29,470 nucleotides of DNA from DASQPE01 sp041488455 (GTDB taxonomy: Bacteria > Gemmatimonadota > Gemmatimonadetes > Gemmatimonadales > GWC2-71-9). The position numbers and the translations under genes were made by a program. The stretch is taken from assembly GCA_041488455.1 (NCBI GenBank), contig JBGPPG010000028.1, forward strand, positions 1 to 29,470, written 5' to 3'. The notes beneath the pieces were generated by a model, which was not told where the DNA came from, ran no database searches, and worked only from the letters and a program-made list of their open reading frames with translations. Positions 1-7,998 of the stretch are shown one piece after another; the first letter of the stretch is position 1, and each line of letters opens with the position of its first letter.

Positions 1-777
1 GCCACGGAAGCCGGGATCGATGTCTATCCCGGTGCGTCGCAGGCCATCGACTACCCCGACCTCGCCAAGCGAATGAAAAAGAACGGCGTGGCCATCCAGG
101 CCGGGCAGTCCGCGCTCGTGACCAAGATCAAGGTGAAGGCCAAGCTGATCGAGTTCCAGCTCGACGGCGGGGGCTACGGCACCATGGGCGACCAGACCGA
201 TCCGACCGTGTCGGTCGGGTCGATGCCCAAGACCCAGCGGGAAAAGGACCTCGAGAAGGCGGTGAAGGCCGAGACCGACCCCACCGCGAAGCGCCGGCTT
301 CAGGGGGAGCTGGACGGACTCCGCTCCGAGCGCGAGCGGGAGGACCGGCGCAACGCCGCCATGGCCGCAGGCGCGACCGAGCGGAACCGGGAGTATCTCC
401 AGGAGCGCCGGCTGCAGGCGGGCTCCCGCTTCAACCTGCGCTACCAGGAGGGCGTTCCTCCCCAGGCACTCACGCCGGACGCCGTCACATCCGCGCTCAA
501 GGACTATCTGGACTTCGGGCCGGCCCCGACGACCCAGACTGCCGCGGCGCCGGCGCCGGATCCGACGCCGCCCGACCCGCCGGCGGGGCCGCTCGCGCTC
601 CGGAAGGGGATGGGGACCGACGACGTGGATCAGCTGCTCGGCGCGCCGGCGCGCCGGACCGATCGGAAGGAGGGCACGCTTGCGGTAAACGTGCGGACCT
701 ACGATACCGCGTCGGGCAGGGTGGTGGCCGAGTTCGTCGAGGGGGTGTTGTTCCGGTACACGATCACCTCCCGGTGA
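1..777 (+). CDS. Hypothetical protein with BamE/SmpA-like C-terminus (5' partial)
   Basis: The frame is open from base 1, so the gene begins upstream; 258 residues are visible (the first internal ATG is at 73). The visible start has a small hydrophilic/beta-like segment, then a highly charged Lys/Glu/Arg-rich stretch (about residues 80-145) that looks helical or coiled-coil. A Pro/Ala linker follows (about 180-200). The last ~60 residues (LRKGMGTDDVDQLLGAPARR...) have the short helix plus beta-hairpin pattern of BamE/SmpA-type lipoprotein domains, where GM...V..LLG.P is typical. That domain call is by eye. No catalytic motif is seen. The next gene starts GTG inside this stop codon (GTGA overlap), so the two are co-translated. 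Function unknown; an envelope role is only an inference. Confidence 0.7.
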   Translation, partial: ATEAGIDVYPGASQAIDYPDLAKRMKKNGVAIQAGQSALVTKIKVKAKLIEFQLDGGGYGTMGDQTDPTVSVGSMPKTQREKDLEKAVKAETDPTAKRRLQGELDGLRSEREREDRRNAAMAAGATERNREYLQERRLQAGSRFNLRYQEGVPPQALTPDAVTSALKDYLDFGPAPTTQTAAAPAPDPTPPDPPAGPLALRKGMGTDDVDQLLGAPARRTDRKEGTLAVNVRTYDTASGRVVAEFVEGVLFRYTITSR

Positions 778-1337
778 GCGTCCGCCTGCTGGCGTTCGCG
801 GCGTCGCTCCGGCGCGGCTCCGTGAACCGCCGCCTGCTCGCGCCCGCCGTCGAGGTCGCGCGGGCGCACGGCGCCGAGGTGGACGTCGCCGAGTTCGTCG
901 AATTCGACATGCCGCTCTTCAACCACGACGTGCAGCAGGCCTCCGGCTTTCCCGCCGGGGCCCAGGAATTCGCGCGGCGTGTGCAGTCGGCGGACGGCAT
1001 GCTGATCGCCTCGCCGGAGTACAACTTCTCGTTGCCCGGCACGCTCAAGAACGCCATCGACTGGGTCTCGCGCATGAAGCCGATGCCATTCCGGGGCCGG
1101 ACCGCGTTCCTGATGGCTGCGTCCGGGGGGCTCATCGGTGGCATCCGCGGGCTGTGGCAGCTCCGGATCCCGCTCGAGGGGTGCGGCGTCGTGGTGTACC
1201 CGGACATGTTTCCGCTCTCCAATGCACCGCATGCATTCGACGACGTCGGCGGGCTCAAGGACCCGCAGCTGAGAGAGCGGCTGGAACGGATGGTGGGGGG
1301 ATACCTGAAGATGGCGGAGGCGCTAAGACAGCAGTAA
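774..1337 (+). CDS. NADPH-dependent FMN reductase (ChrR/YieF-like flavoprotein)
   Basis: 187 aa, normal for the flavodoxin-like NADPH:FMN reductase family, which transfers electrons from NAD(P)H through FMN to quinones, azo compounds, chromate or other oxidants in the cytoplasm. The N-terminal phosphate-binding loop FAASLRRGSVNRRLL (about residues 7-21) and the block SPEYNFSLPGTLKNAIDWVSR (about 80-100) are the family signatures; PEYNxSxPGxLKNAIDW is nearly identical to ChrR-type enzymes. GTG start within the preceding stop codon. The stop codon TAA lies inside the left arm of the inverted repeat at 1332-1390. Convergent with osmC. Substrate cannot be told from sequence; quinone reduction would fit the OsmC and MhqO/MhqD-like genes elsewhere in the window. 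Confidence 0.9.
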   Translation: MSVRLLAFAASLRRGSVNRRLLAPAVEVARAHGAEVDVAEFVEFDMPLFNHDVQQASGFPAGAQEFARRVQSADGMLIASPEYNFSLPGTLKNAIDWVSRMKPMPFRGRTAFLMAASGGLIGGIRGLWQLRIPLEGCGVVVYPDMFPLSNAPHAFDDVGGLKDPQLRERLERMVGGYLKMAEALRQQ

Positions 1338-1390
1338 ACAGTGAACAGGCGCCTCCGATGCCGCTGAGCTCCCCTGTTCACCGTTTACTG
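1332..1390. repeat. Inverted repeat of AGTRAAC heptamers between convergent genes
   Basis: CAGTAAACAGTGAACAGG (1332-1349) pairs with CCTGTTCACCGTTTACTG (1373-1390), 17 of 18 positions, around a 23-nt loop. A further TTCACTG unit follows to the right. The left arm contains the FMN reductase stop codon; the right side ends about 15 nt from the osmC stop codon. It could act as a bidirectional terminator or transcript-end structure. The heptamer build is shared with 5081-5166 and 7984-7998. Confidence 0.75.
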
Positions 1391-1404
1391 TTCACTGGTC
1401 ACTC

Positions 1405-1839
1405 TTACGCTTCCAGCCTCGCCTCCAGCTCCATTTTCACATTCCCTTTCAGCGCCTGCGAGACGGGACAGCCTTCCTTCGCCGCCTCGGCCGCCTTCTG
1501 GAAACCCGCCTGGTCGATACCCGGCACCTTGCCGCGCACCTCGAGCCGCATAGAGATGATGCGGAAGCCGTCGCCCACTTTGTCTATGGTACAAGCGGCG
1601 GTGGTGCTGATCCGCGTCGCCGGCGTCTTGGCTAGCTCGAGCCCGAAGGCGAGCGCCATGCTGAGGCACGCCGCGTGGGCCGCCGCGATCAGCTCTTCCG
1701 GATTGGTCCCCTTGGCTCCCTCAAAGCGGGTGGGGAACGAGTAGTCTCCCCGAAAGGCGCCCGACCCCGCCTCGAACCGTCCCTTCCCGGTCCGCAACCC
1801 GCCTTCCCATACCGCGCTCGCCTTGCTCGTCGTCGCCAT
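1405..1839 (-). CDS. osmC: OsmC family peroxiredoxin (organic hydroperoxide reductase)
   Basis: 144 aa, the normal OsmC length. OsmC reduces organic hydroperoxides with two cysteines, usually fed by lipoyl/dihydrolipoamide systems. The blocks FEGAKGTNPEELIAAAHAAC (about residues 39-58) and GCPVSQAL (123-130) match the OsmC branch rather than Ohr; C58 and C124 are the peroxidatic and resolving cysteines. The open frame extends far upstream, but the ATG at 1839 is chosen because the homologous N-terminus (MATTSKASAVWEGGLRTGKG) begins there and a GAGG ribosome site lies about 9 nt before it. Divergent from the S46 peptidase, sharing an 87-bp intergenic region with an inverted repeat. Cytoplasmic. 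Confidence 0.93.
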   Translation of the reverse strand: MATTSKASAVWEGGLRTGKGRFEAGSGAFRGDYSFPTRFEGAKGTNPEELIAAAHAACLSMALAFGLELAKTPATRISTTAACTIDKVGDGFRIISMRLEVRGKVPGIDQAGFQKAAEAAKEGCPVSQALKGNVKMELEARLEA

Positions 1840-1870
1840 GTCGCTCGTCCTCGAAAGAGTCTTCCCGAAT

Positions 1871-1917
1871 CTACAACACGTCCCTCCCGGCCCGGCGCCC
1901 GCCGGGTTAGGTTGTAG
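1871..1917. promoter_or_regulatory. Structured divergent intergenic region (osmC / S46 peptidase)
   Basis: A 7-bp inverted repeat CTACAAC (1871-1877) / GTTGTAG (1911-1917) brackets a perfect GC hairpin CCCGGC-GCCC-GCCGGG (1891-1906). Each outer arm adjoins a weak -10-like hexamer (TAGGTT toward the peptidase, TAGATT toward osmC). The placement between two divergent genes suits an operator or paired promoters, but no known binding motif is recognised. Confidence 0.35.
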
Positions 1918-1926
1918 CCCGTTTCC

Positions 1927-4104
1927 ATGGACCCTATCCTTCAGCGCCGGACGGTGCCGATGCTTCGCGCCTCGTTTCGCCTCGAAACTCTCGCCGCCGT
2001 CCTGACACTGTCCATTGCCGCCGTACCCTCGCCCGCGCAGACAGCCGCGCCCGGGGCGACCGCGGACGCGGGCACGCCCGGATTCGTCAAGGAGTTCGGG
2101 ACGATGTGGACGTTCGATGCGCCCCCGCTCGACTACTGGAAGGCGCGGTACGGGTTCTCGCCGGACCAGGCCTGGCTCGATCATGTGCGACTCGCCTCGG
2201 TACGGCTCCCGATCTGCTCGTCCTCGTTCGTGTCGTCCGAAGGCCTGGTGATGACGAACCATCACTGCGGCCGCGCGTGCATCACCGCCGTTTCGCCACC
2301 GGACACGAATTACCAGCGGACGGGTTTCGTCGCGCGCACCGTATCCGATGAGAAGAAGTGCCCGGGCCTGTACGTGGACCAGCTGGTGGCGATCGCGGAC
2401 GTGACGCCGAAGATCCGCTCGAAGATCACCGCCCCGACGGCAGGCCAGCAGGTGGCCCAGCGCGAAGCCGCGATCAAGGCCATCGAGGAAGAATGCCAGC
2501 AGCAGTCAGGGAACGTCTGCCAGGTCGTGACCTTCTATCAGGGCGGGCGTTATTCGCTCTATCAGTACAAACGGTTCTCCGACGTGCGGCTGGTGATGGC
2601 GCCGGAAGAGGAGATCAGCTTCTATGGCGGTGACCCGGACAACTTCACCTTCCCCCGGTACGATCTCGACCTGACGCTGCTCCGGGTGTACGAGAACGAC
2701 GCGCCGATGAAGACGGAGCACTTCCTCAAGTGGAGCGCCGGCGGTGCGACAGAGGGCGATCTCGTCTTCGTGATCGGGAACCCCGGATCCACCGGACGCC
2801 TGCTCACCATGGCCCAGATGGAGTACTTGCGGGACGTGACCTACCCGGGCCAGCTCGCCCAGCTCAAGCGGAACATCACGATCTACCACGAGATCGTTTC
2901 GAAAAGCGAAGACGCGCGTCGCCAGTGGGAGAATCAGCTCTTCTACGCGGAGAACTCCTACAAGGCCATCAACGGCTACCAGGCCGGGCTGCTCGACAGC
3001 GCCACCATGGCGAAGAAGCGGGCGTTCGAGCGATCGTTCCGCGCCCGGATCAACGCCGATCCGAAGCTCCGGGTCCGCTACGCCAACGCGTGGGACAAGA
3101 TCGGCGCGGCGTTGGCGGAGCAACGGTCGTTCGCGACGAAATCGCGCTATTACGGGTTCGGTGGATCGCAGCTCCTTTCGTGGGCCGGCATTCTCGTGCG
3201 GATTCCCGGTGAAGCCGGTCTGCCGGATTCCTCCCGGTTACCGGCATATCGGGGGGAGGGGCTGGAGAACGCCCGGCGCGTGGTGCTGAGTGATGCCCCG
3301 GTGGACAAGGAGCTCGAGAAGCTGACCCTCGCGGCGCAGCTTACCGCCGCCAGGAAGGAGCTGCCGGCCGCCGATCCCTTCCTCGCGGGCATCCTCCAGG
3401 GCCGGAGCCCCGAGGTTGCGGCCGAGGCGCTGATCGAAGGCACCAGCCTGGCGGACGCAGCCGCCCGGAAGGCGCTGCTCGACGGAGGGGCCGCGGCGGT
3501 GCGCGCCTCGACCGATCCGCTGATCGTGGTCGCGCGCAAGATCGCGCCGCTGTCCCGCGCGGTGGCGATCCGGAACACCAAGCTGGAGTCCACGGCGTCC
3601 GCCAACGCCGAGCGGATCGGCCAGGCGCTCTTCGCGGCGTATGGCACATCTCTGCCGCCGGATGCGACCTTCACGCTCCGGATCAGCGACGGTGTGGTCA
3701 AAGGCTATCCGATGAATGGCACGAGGGCGCCGTACAAGACCAGCTTCTACGGGCTCTACGCCCGCTCGGCGGAATTCGACAATCAGCCGCCGTTCCGCCT
3801 CCCGGAACGGTGGCAGGCGGCCCGAGAGCGGCTCGATCTCTCGACGCCGTTCGACTTCGCCTCCACCAACGACATCATCGGGGGCAACTCCGGGAGCCCT
3901 GTCATCAACCGGGCGGGCGAGGTGGTCGGCCTCATCTTCGACGGCAACATCGAGCAGCTGCCTAACCGCTTCATCTATGCGGACGAGGTGGCACGGTCGG
4001 TCGCGGTGCATTCCAAGGGCATCACCGAAGCCCTCCGGAAGGTGTACGATGCCGGCCGGATCGCGGACGAGCTGGAGGGGACGGCGAAGGTGAGTAGTCA
4101 GTGA
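1927..4104 (+). CDS. S46 family dipeptidyl-peptidase (DPP7/DPP11 type)
   Basis: 725 aa, the usual size for S46 enzymes, which release dipeptides from oligopeptide N-termini in the periplasm. A signal peptide is seen (LETLAAVLTLSIAAVPSPAQ, residues 19-38); it fits slightly better with the internal ATG at 1960, so the start is uncertain. The chymotrypsin-like triad shows as VMTNHHCG (H112/H113), the GGDPDNFTFPRYDLDLTLLR block (residues 233-252) holding the Asp, and GNSGSPVINRAGE with Ser655. The residue after FD in GLIFDGN is Gly673; in this family Gly here goes with hydrophobic P1 preference (DPP7) and Arg with acidic preference (DPP11). That specificity is inferred. Ends 7 bp from the convergent barrel gene, with no terminator between them. 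Confidence 0.93.
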   Translation: MDPILQRRTVPMLRASFRLETLAAVLTLSIAAVPSPAQTAAPGATADAGTPGFVKEFGTMWTFDAPPLDYWKARYGFSPDQAWLDHVRLASVRLPICSSSFVSSEGLVMTNHHCGRACITAVSPPDTNYQRTGFVARTVSDEKKCPGLYVDQLVAIADVTPKIRSKITAPTAGQQVAQREAAIKAIEEECQQQSGNVCQVVTFYQGGRYSLYQYKRFSDVRLVMAPEEEISFYGGDPDNFTFPRYDLDLTLLRVYENDAPMKTEHFLKWSAGGATEGDLVFVIGNPGSTGRLLTMAQMEYLRDVTYPGQLAQLKRNITIYHEIVSKSEDARRQWENQLFYAENSYKAINGYQAGLLDSATMAKKRAFERSFRARINADPKLRVRYANAWDKIGAALAEQRSFATKSRYYGFGGSQLLSWAGILVRIPGEAGLPDSSRLPAYRGEGLENARRVVLSDAPVDKELEKLTLAAQLTAARKELPAADPFLAGILQGRSPEVAAEALIEGTSLADAAARKALLDGGAAAVRASTDPLIVVARKIAPLSRAVAIRNTKLESTASANAERIGQALFAAYGTSLPPDATFTLRISDGVVKGYPMNGTRAPYKTSFYGLYARSAEFDNQPPFRLPERWQAARERLDLSTPFDFASTNDIIGGNSGSPVINRAGEVVGLIFDGNIEQLPNRFIYADEVARSVAVHSKGITEALRKVYDAGRIADELEGTAKVSSQ

Positions 4105-4111
4105 CCGGCGT

Positions 4112-4600
4112 TCATCCCCCCAACCTGTAGTTGATTCCCAGCACCGCCCGGAACGGGCTTGTGTCGTTCACCCAGGTCCAGCGGAACTCGGCGAAGGGCC
4201 TGGTCCGCGCCGACGCGGGCGCGAAGTTGAGCCCGAAGAATCCGTTGTACCCCGTCTTCACCTTGTCGAGCGGGATCACCTTCACGAACGCCACGCCGCC
4301 GCCGACGTAGATGCTCCGGCCCGGCCCGAAGGTGACCGTTGCGTCGCCGTTCAGCTGCCAGCGGAAGGGCGTCTGGTCACCCAGGAACCAGTCCCCGCTC
4401 GGCCGGATCTCGAACCGATCCTGGAGTCTGATCCCCACCTGGCCGCCAAGGCTCCAGGCGTGATCCTCGAAATCGCGCCCAGCCCGGACTCCGGCGGTGA
4501 ACGACGGGCCGGTCCCGCCTCGCTGCGCCATGGCCTCGGGCGCCGCGACGGTGCCGAGGCCCAGGCAACAGAGCAGGATGGTCGTGGCGTGACGGCGCAT
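4112..4600 (-). CDS. Small outer-membrane beta-barrel protein
   Basis: 162 aa from the ATG at 4600. A classical signal peptide is present (RRHATTILLCCLGLGTVAAPEAMA, cut after MAQ). The rest alternates polar and hydrophobic residues in about eight strands (for example SFTAGVRAGRDF, LGGQVGIRLQDRFEIRPS, GRSIYVGGGVAFVKV), with a C-terminal strand RAVLGINYRL. This pattern suits an OmpA-like or outer-membrane-protein beta-barrel domain of the eight-stranded type. There are no catalytic residues or binding motifs, so the role (structure, permeability, adhesion) is unknown. A frame upstream of this ATG stays open but lacks signal-peptide character. Convergent with the S46 peptidase; divergent from the small secreted protein at 4897. 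Confidence 0.75.
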   Translation of the reverse strand: MRRHATTILLCCLGLGTVAAPEAMAQRGGTGPSFTAGVRAGRDFEDHAWSLGGQVGIRLQDRFEIRPSGDWFLGDQTPFRWQLNGDATVTFGPGRSIYVGGGVAFVKVIPLDKVKTGYNGFFGLNFAPASARTRPFAEFRWTWVNDTSPFRAVLGINYRLGG

Positions 4601-4896
4601 GTGGTGCCTGGGTGAGGTGGTGGTGGATTCGTTGGGAAGGCGCTGGATGTTAACCAGACCGGGACATTTTGTCACGACGCAGACCGGATTGTCCCTGCGG
4701 GCCGCGCCGGGTTGACCCGCGCGGCGCGCGCGGCCGTGGTGCGACTCTGGCCAAGTACTTTTCTGCAAAGCACATGCACGAGCGTGTCTGACTGGCGCGA
4801 GTCCTGCCCTTGCAGCTTGGCGCACGCCGGCCGGGGAGAAGCCGGCGACATGACCTTCATCGTCCCAACCTCTCCATAACCATCTTGGAGGAACGC
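4601..4896. other. Intergenic region between divergent barrel and small-protein genes
   Basis: 296 bp without a convincing gene. It should hold the promoters of both divergent genes, but no clear -35/-10 pair stands out. A GC hairpin GCCGGC-(9 nt)-GCCGGC lies at 4826-4846, about 50 nt before the ATG at 4897 and probably in its leader. No tRNA-like or small-RNA structure was recognised. Confidence 0.5.
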
Positions 4897-5079
4897 ATGT
4901 CCCGGAAGCTCTCGCTCGCTACTCTCGCGCTCTGCGCCACGCTGGTCGCGGTTCCCGCTGTCGCCCAGCAGCCCGCCGGCAAGGACAGCACCAAGGCGAC
5001 CACGACGACCAAGCATAAGCATCACAAGAAGGGCGCCACCGCACCGGCCGCTGCCCCGAAGGACAGCACCAAAAAGTAG
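4897..5079 (+). CDS. Small secreted Lys/His/Thr-rich protein
   Basis: 60 aa. The ATG at 4897 is supported by a strong GGAGG 6 nt upstream. Residues 1-24 form a signal peptide (SRKLSLATLALCATLVAVPAVAQ). The mature ~36 residues are made of a Lys/Thr/His cluster (STKATTTTKHKHHKKG) between two copies of KDSTK and a short Ala/Pro run. It is strongly basic, low-complexity and probably unfolded. The composition recalls acid-shock proteins of the Asr type and some metal-binding histidine-rich peptides, but homology is not established. Its 3' end runs straight into the inverted repeat at 5081-5166. The strong ribosome site and signal peptide argue for a real, well-translated gene. Confidence 0.75.
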   Translation: MSRKLSLATLALCATLVAVPAVAQQPAGKDSTKATTTTKHKHHKKGATAPAAAPKDSTKK

Positions 5080-5080
5080 T

Positions 5081-5166
5081 AAGAAGTGAGAAGTAAGAAG
5101 TGAGAGGGGGCTCCGGCTGATGGCCGGGCCCCCCTTCTCACTTGTCACTTCTCACTGTTCTCACTG
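5081..5166. repeat. Long inverted repeat of AGTRAGA heptamers, probable bidirectional terminator
   Basis: The left arm has three heptamers (AGTGAGA, AGTAAGA, AGTGAGA) running into GGGGGCTCCGGC. After a TGAT loop, GGCCGGGCCCCCC and the complementary heptamers follow to 5166. The stem is some 40 bp long with a few mismatches. It fills the gap between two convergent genes and contains the M16 stop codon in its last unit. Such a hairpin should block transcription from both sides. Confidence 0.8.
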
Positions 5167-7917
5167 CGATTGGATCACCTTCACCTCGCCCAGGTTCAGC
5201 TCCCGCACCCCGGCCTCGATCTTCGCGCGGTCCCCGACGATCACCCAGACCAGCTGGTCGGGGTGCACGACCTCCGCGGCCGCGGCGGGAATCTGCTCGA
5301 GCGTGAGCGCCCGCACCTTCGCCGGGTAGGTGTCGTAGTACCGGTCGTCGAGCCCGAAAGTCGTGATGCTCCGGACCGTCCCGGCCACCGCCGCCATCGT
5401 CTCCCACTCGCCCGGAAGCGAAAGGGTGAGCGAGGCCTTGGCCTTCGCCACCTCCTCCTCGGTGATCGGCCGGTCCTTGACGATGCCGCGCAGCTCCCTG
5501 GCCATCTCGACGATCGCTTCCTTGGTCTTGTCGGTCTGGACCGGCGCGTACGCCACGAACGGCCGCTGACCCCTCGCGTCCCGAATGAAGCTGAACGCGC
5601 CGTACGACCAGTGCTTGTCTTCCCGCAGGTTCATGTTGATCCGCGAGCCGAACTCGCCGCCGAGGATGGTGTTCATCACGTCGATGGCGACCTCGTCCGG
5701 GTTGTTCTTGGGAGGAGCCAGATTGCCGGCGAGCACGACGCTCTGGAGCGCGTCCGGCTGGTCGATCAGAAACACGGTCGGCTTCGGGGGCAGTGCTACC
5801 TGCTTGACGTTCTTGACCGGGATGTCACCCGGCTTCCACCCCGCCAACAGGCGCTCCAGCTTCGGCCGCATCTCGGCCATCGTCGTGGCGCCTGTGATGA
5901 TCAGCGTCGCATGATTGGGCTTGAACCAGGCCTCGTGGAACTTCTGCACGTCGCTTCGGGTGATCTTGGCGGCCGATTCTTCCGTCCCGGTTCCGGTCCA
6001 GGGCGTGGCATAGGCGTGACCATCTCCGTACAGAAGCCCCGGAAGAGTACGGAAGGCCATCGAAACCGGCTCGGCCTTTTCCCGCCTGATGGCGGCGAGC
6101 TGCTGCTTCTTGAGCCGCTCGAAGTCCGCAGCCGGGAAGGACGGGTGCAGGACGACGTCGGTGAAGAGGTCGAGCGAAGGGTCGAGGTTTTCCGTGAGCG
6201 CCTCCAGTGACGCGCTGGAGTAGTCGAGCCGGGAGAAGGTCCCGAGGTTCGCGCCGAGCCGCTGCAGCTCGTCGCTGATCTGGAGTGACGACCTGGTCGT
6301 CGTCCCTTCGTCGAGCATCGCCATGGTCATGTTCGCTGTGCCCGGCAGTCCCGACTGGTCCGCGGCGAACCCCGCGTCGAAGACGAGGTCGAGGCGCACC
6401 TGCGGAATCGACGGCCGCTGGGCCAGCACCAGCTTGAGCCCGTTCGAGAGCGTGGCCCGCTCGAGCGCGGGGAACGTCGCCACCGGGGGCGTGCCGGTCT
6501 CGGGCAGCTTGGAGCGATCGGCGCCGGTCGGGGCCGTCTCGTAGCTCGGGAACGGATGGACCTCCAGGGTGTAGTCCCCGTCGGACAGCCACCGCTTCGC
6601 GGCGGCCTGGAGGACTGCGGGCGTGGCGGCCGCAATGCGCGCGAGCCTCGTTTTGTAAGCATCGGGACGGCCGTTGTACACCTCGCCCTGTGCCAGAATG
6701 TCGGACTTGCCACCGAAGCCGCCGATGCGCTCGATGCCCCGGACGAACGCCGCGCGGAACTGCGTCTTTGCCCGCGCCAGCTCGGCCGGCGTCGGCCCGG
6801 TTCGAAGAAAGCGTGCCAGCTCCTCGTCCACGGCGCGCTCCACCTTGGTGAGATCGTCACCCGGGCGGGCTGTCGCCTGGATCGTGAATTGCCCGGCGAT
6901 CTCCCGGCGGTCGATGTCGGCGGACACGCTGGTGGCGATCTGCTCGTCGTAGACGAGCCGCTTGTACAGCCGCGACGTCTTCCCCGCGGAGAGCACGTCG
7001 CTCGCGAGCAGCAGGTAGTCGTTGTCCGCCGCATTGACGCCGGGGATGTTCCATACCTTATAGAGCCGCGCCTGCGGCACGCGATCCTGCATCACGCCCC
7101 GCTGGCCGCCGCTGCGCTTGGCGATCCAGTCGCCCTGGCGCGCCACGGGCGGGCCGGACGGGATGTCGCCGAAATAGTGCTCGACCTTCTCCCGCGCCGC
7201 CTCGGGCGTGACGTCGCCCGCGATCACCAGCACCGCGTTCGCGGGGCCGTAGTAGGTCTGGAACCATTCCTTTACGTCCTCGAGCTTCGCGGCGTTCAAA
7301 TCCTCCATCGACCCGATGACCGTCCAGGAATACGGATGATTCGGGGGATAGACCCTCGGCGTGAGGAAGTCGTCCACTTTGCCGTACGGTTGGTTCTCAC
7401 GTTCGCGCTTCTCGTTCTGGACCACACCCCGCTGCTGGTCGAGCTTGGCCTGGTCGATCGCGCCGAGGAGGTGGCCCATCCGGTCGGACTCCATCCATAG
7501 GGCCATGTCGAGCGCGTTGGTCGGGATGTTCTCGAAGTAGTTGGTGCGATCGTTGCTGGTGGTGCCGTTCTGGTCGGTCACCCCGGCCTGCTCGAACGGA
7601 ATGAAGTACTCGCCCTTGTGGTTCTCGCTGCCGTTGAACATCAGGTGCTCGAACAGGTGGGCGAACCCTGTCCGGCCGGGCCGCTCGTTCTTCGACCCCA
7701 CGTGGTACCAGATGTTCACCGCCACGATCGGCGCCTTGTGGTCTTCGTGGACGATGAGCGTGAGGCCGTTCTTGAGGACGAACTTCTGGAAGGGGATGTC
7801 GATCGGCGCCTCGCGGCCCGTCGTGGCGCCGGCGGATCGCTGTGCTTCGGCGGCCACCGCGATACCGGCCGCGAGGACGCCGGCCAGCGCGAGCCGGCTG
7901 ATGAGCCCTGGGTGCAC
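5161..7917 (-). CDS. Two-unit M16 zinc metallopeptidase (secreted, pitrilysin-like)
   Basis: 918 aa from the GTG at 7917. This start is preferred over the ATG at 7989 because AGGAGG lies 4 nt upstream and because it gives a proper signal peptide (SRLALAGVLAAGIAVAAEAQ), whereas the longer form prefixes 24 basic residues. M16 enzymes cut oligopeptides inside a clam-shell chamber. The first half has the inverted zinc motif HLFEH (H87, E90, H91) and the third ligand Glu169 in VQNEKRE, the same spacing as in pitrilysin. The second half (from about residue 470) is a homologous unit without HxxEH, and serves as the inactive partner with the R/Y-type substrate pocket (INMNLREDKHWSYGAFS). Periplasmic peptide turnover, likely complementary to the S46 enzyme. 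The stop codon sits in the repeat at 5081-5166. It lies 75 bp downstream of the degenerate hybrid kinase on the same strand. Confidence 0.93.
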   Translation of the reverse strand: MHPGLISRLALAGVLAAGIAVAAEAQRSAGATTGREAPIDIPFQKFVLKNGLTLIVHEDHKAPIVAVNIWYHVGSKNERPGRTGFAHLFEHLMFNGSENHKGEYFIPFEQAGVTDQNGTTSNDRTNYFENIPTNALDMALWMESDRMGHLLGAIDQAKLDQQRGVVQNEKRERENQPYGKVDDFLTPRVYPPNHPYSWTVIGSMEDLNAAKLEDVKEWFQTYYGPANAVLVIAGDVTPEAAREKVEHYFGDIPSGPPVARQGDWIAKRSGGQRGVMQDRVPQARLYKVWNIPGVNAADNDYLLLASDVLSAGKTSRLYKRLVYDEQIATSVSADIDRREIAGQFTIQATARPGDDLTKVERAVDEELARFLRTGPTPAELARAKTQFRAAFVRGIERIGGFGGKSDILAQGEVYNGRPDAYKTRLARIAAATPAVLQAAAKRWLSDGDYTLEVHPFPSYETAPTGADRSKLPETGTPPVATFPALERATLSNGLKLVLAQRPSIPQVRLDLVFDAGFAADQSGLPGTANMTMAMLDEGTTTRSSLQISDELQRLGANLGTFSRLDYSSASLEALTENLDPSLDLFTDVVLHPSFPAADFERLKKQQLAAIRREKAEPVSMAFRTLPGLLYGDGHAYATPWTGTGTEESAAKITRSDVQKFHEAWFKPNHATLIITGATTMAEMRPKLERLLAGWKPGDIPVKNVKQVALPPKPTVFLIDQPDALQSVVLAGNLAPPKNNPDEVAIDVMNTILGGEFGSRINMNLREDKHWSYGAFSFIRDARGQRPFVAYAPVQTDKTKEAIVEMARELRGIVKDRPITEEEVAKAKASLTLSLPGEWETMAAVAGTVRSITTFGLDDRYYDTYPAKVRALTLEQIPAAAAEVVHPDQLVWVIVGDRAKIEAGVRELNLGEVKVIQSQ

Positions 7918-7983
7918 TACGCCTCCTGGGTATCGGAAAGGGCGGGGGAGTCTGACAGGCTTACGGGCGACGCTCCGGCACGG

Positions 7984-7998
7984 TTTCACTGTTCACTG
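7984..7998. repeat. Single-armed AGTGAAC heptamer repeat at kinase stop codon
   Basis: On the minus strand this reads CAGTGAACAGTGAAA, two heptamer units of the same lexicon as the repeat at 1332-1390. The first unit supplies the TGA stop of the kinase gene. No complementary arm is found nearby, so it looks like a solitary or decayed element. Confidence 0.5.

Noticed and set aside
1223..1235. TGCAC-CGC-ATGCA, a second ARG-box-like dyad
   Set aside because: Imperfect half-site and spacing, and it lies inside the FMN reductase coding region where the codons explain it.
1332..5166. Inverted repeats considered as insertion-sequence ends or attachment sites
   Set aside because: No transposase or integrase nearby and no target-site duplications; each repeat is a self-contained hairpin between convergent genes.
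7918..7989. ATG at 7989 as the start of the M16 peptidase
   Set aside because: It adds 24 basic residues ahead of the signal peptide and lacks a ribosome site, whereas GTG 7917 has AGGAGG just upstream.
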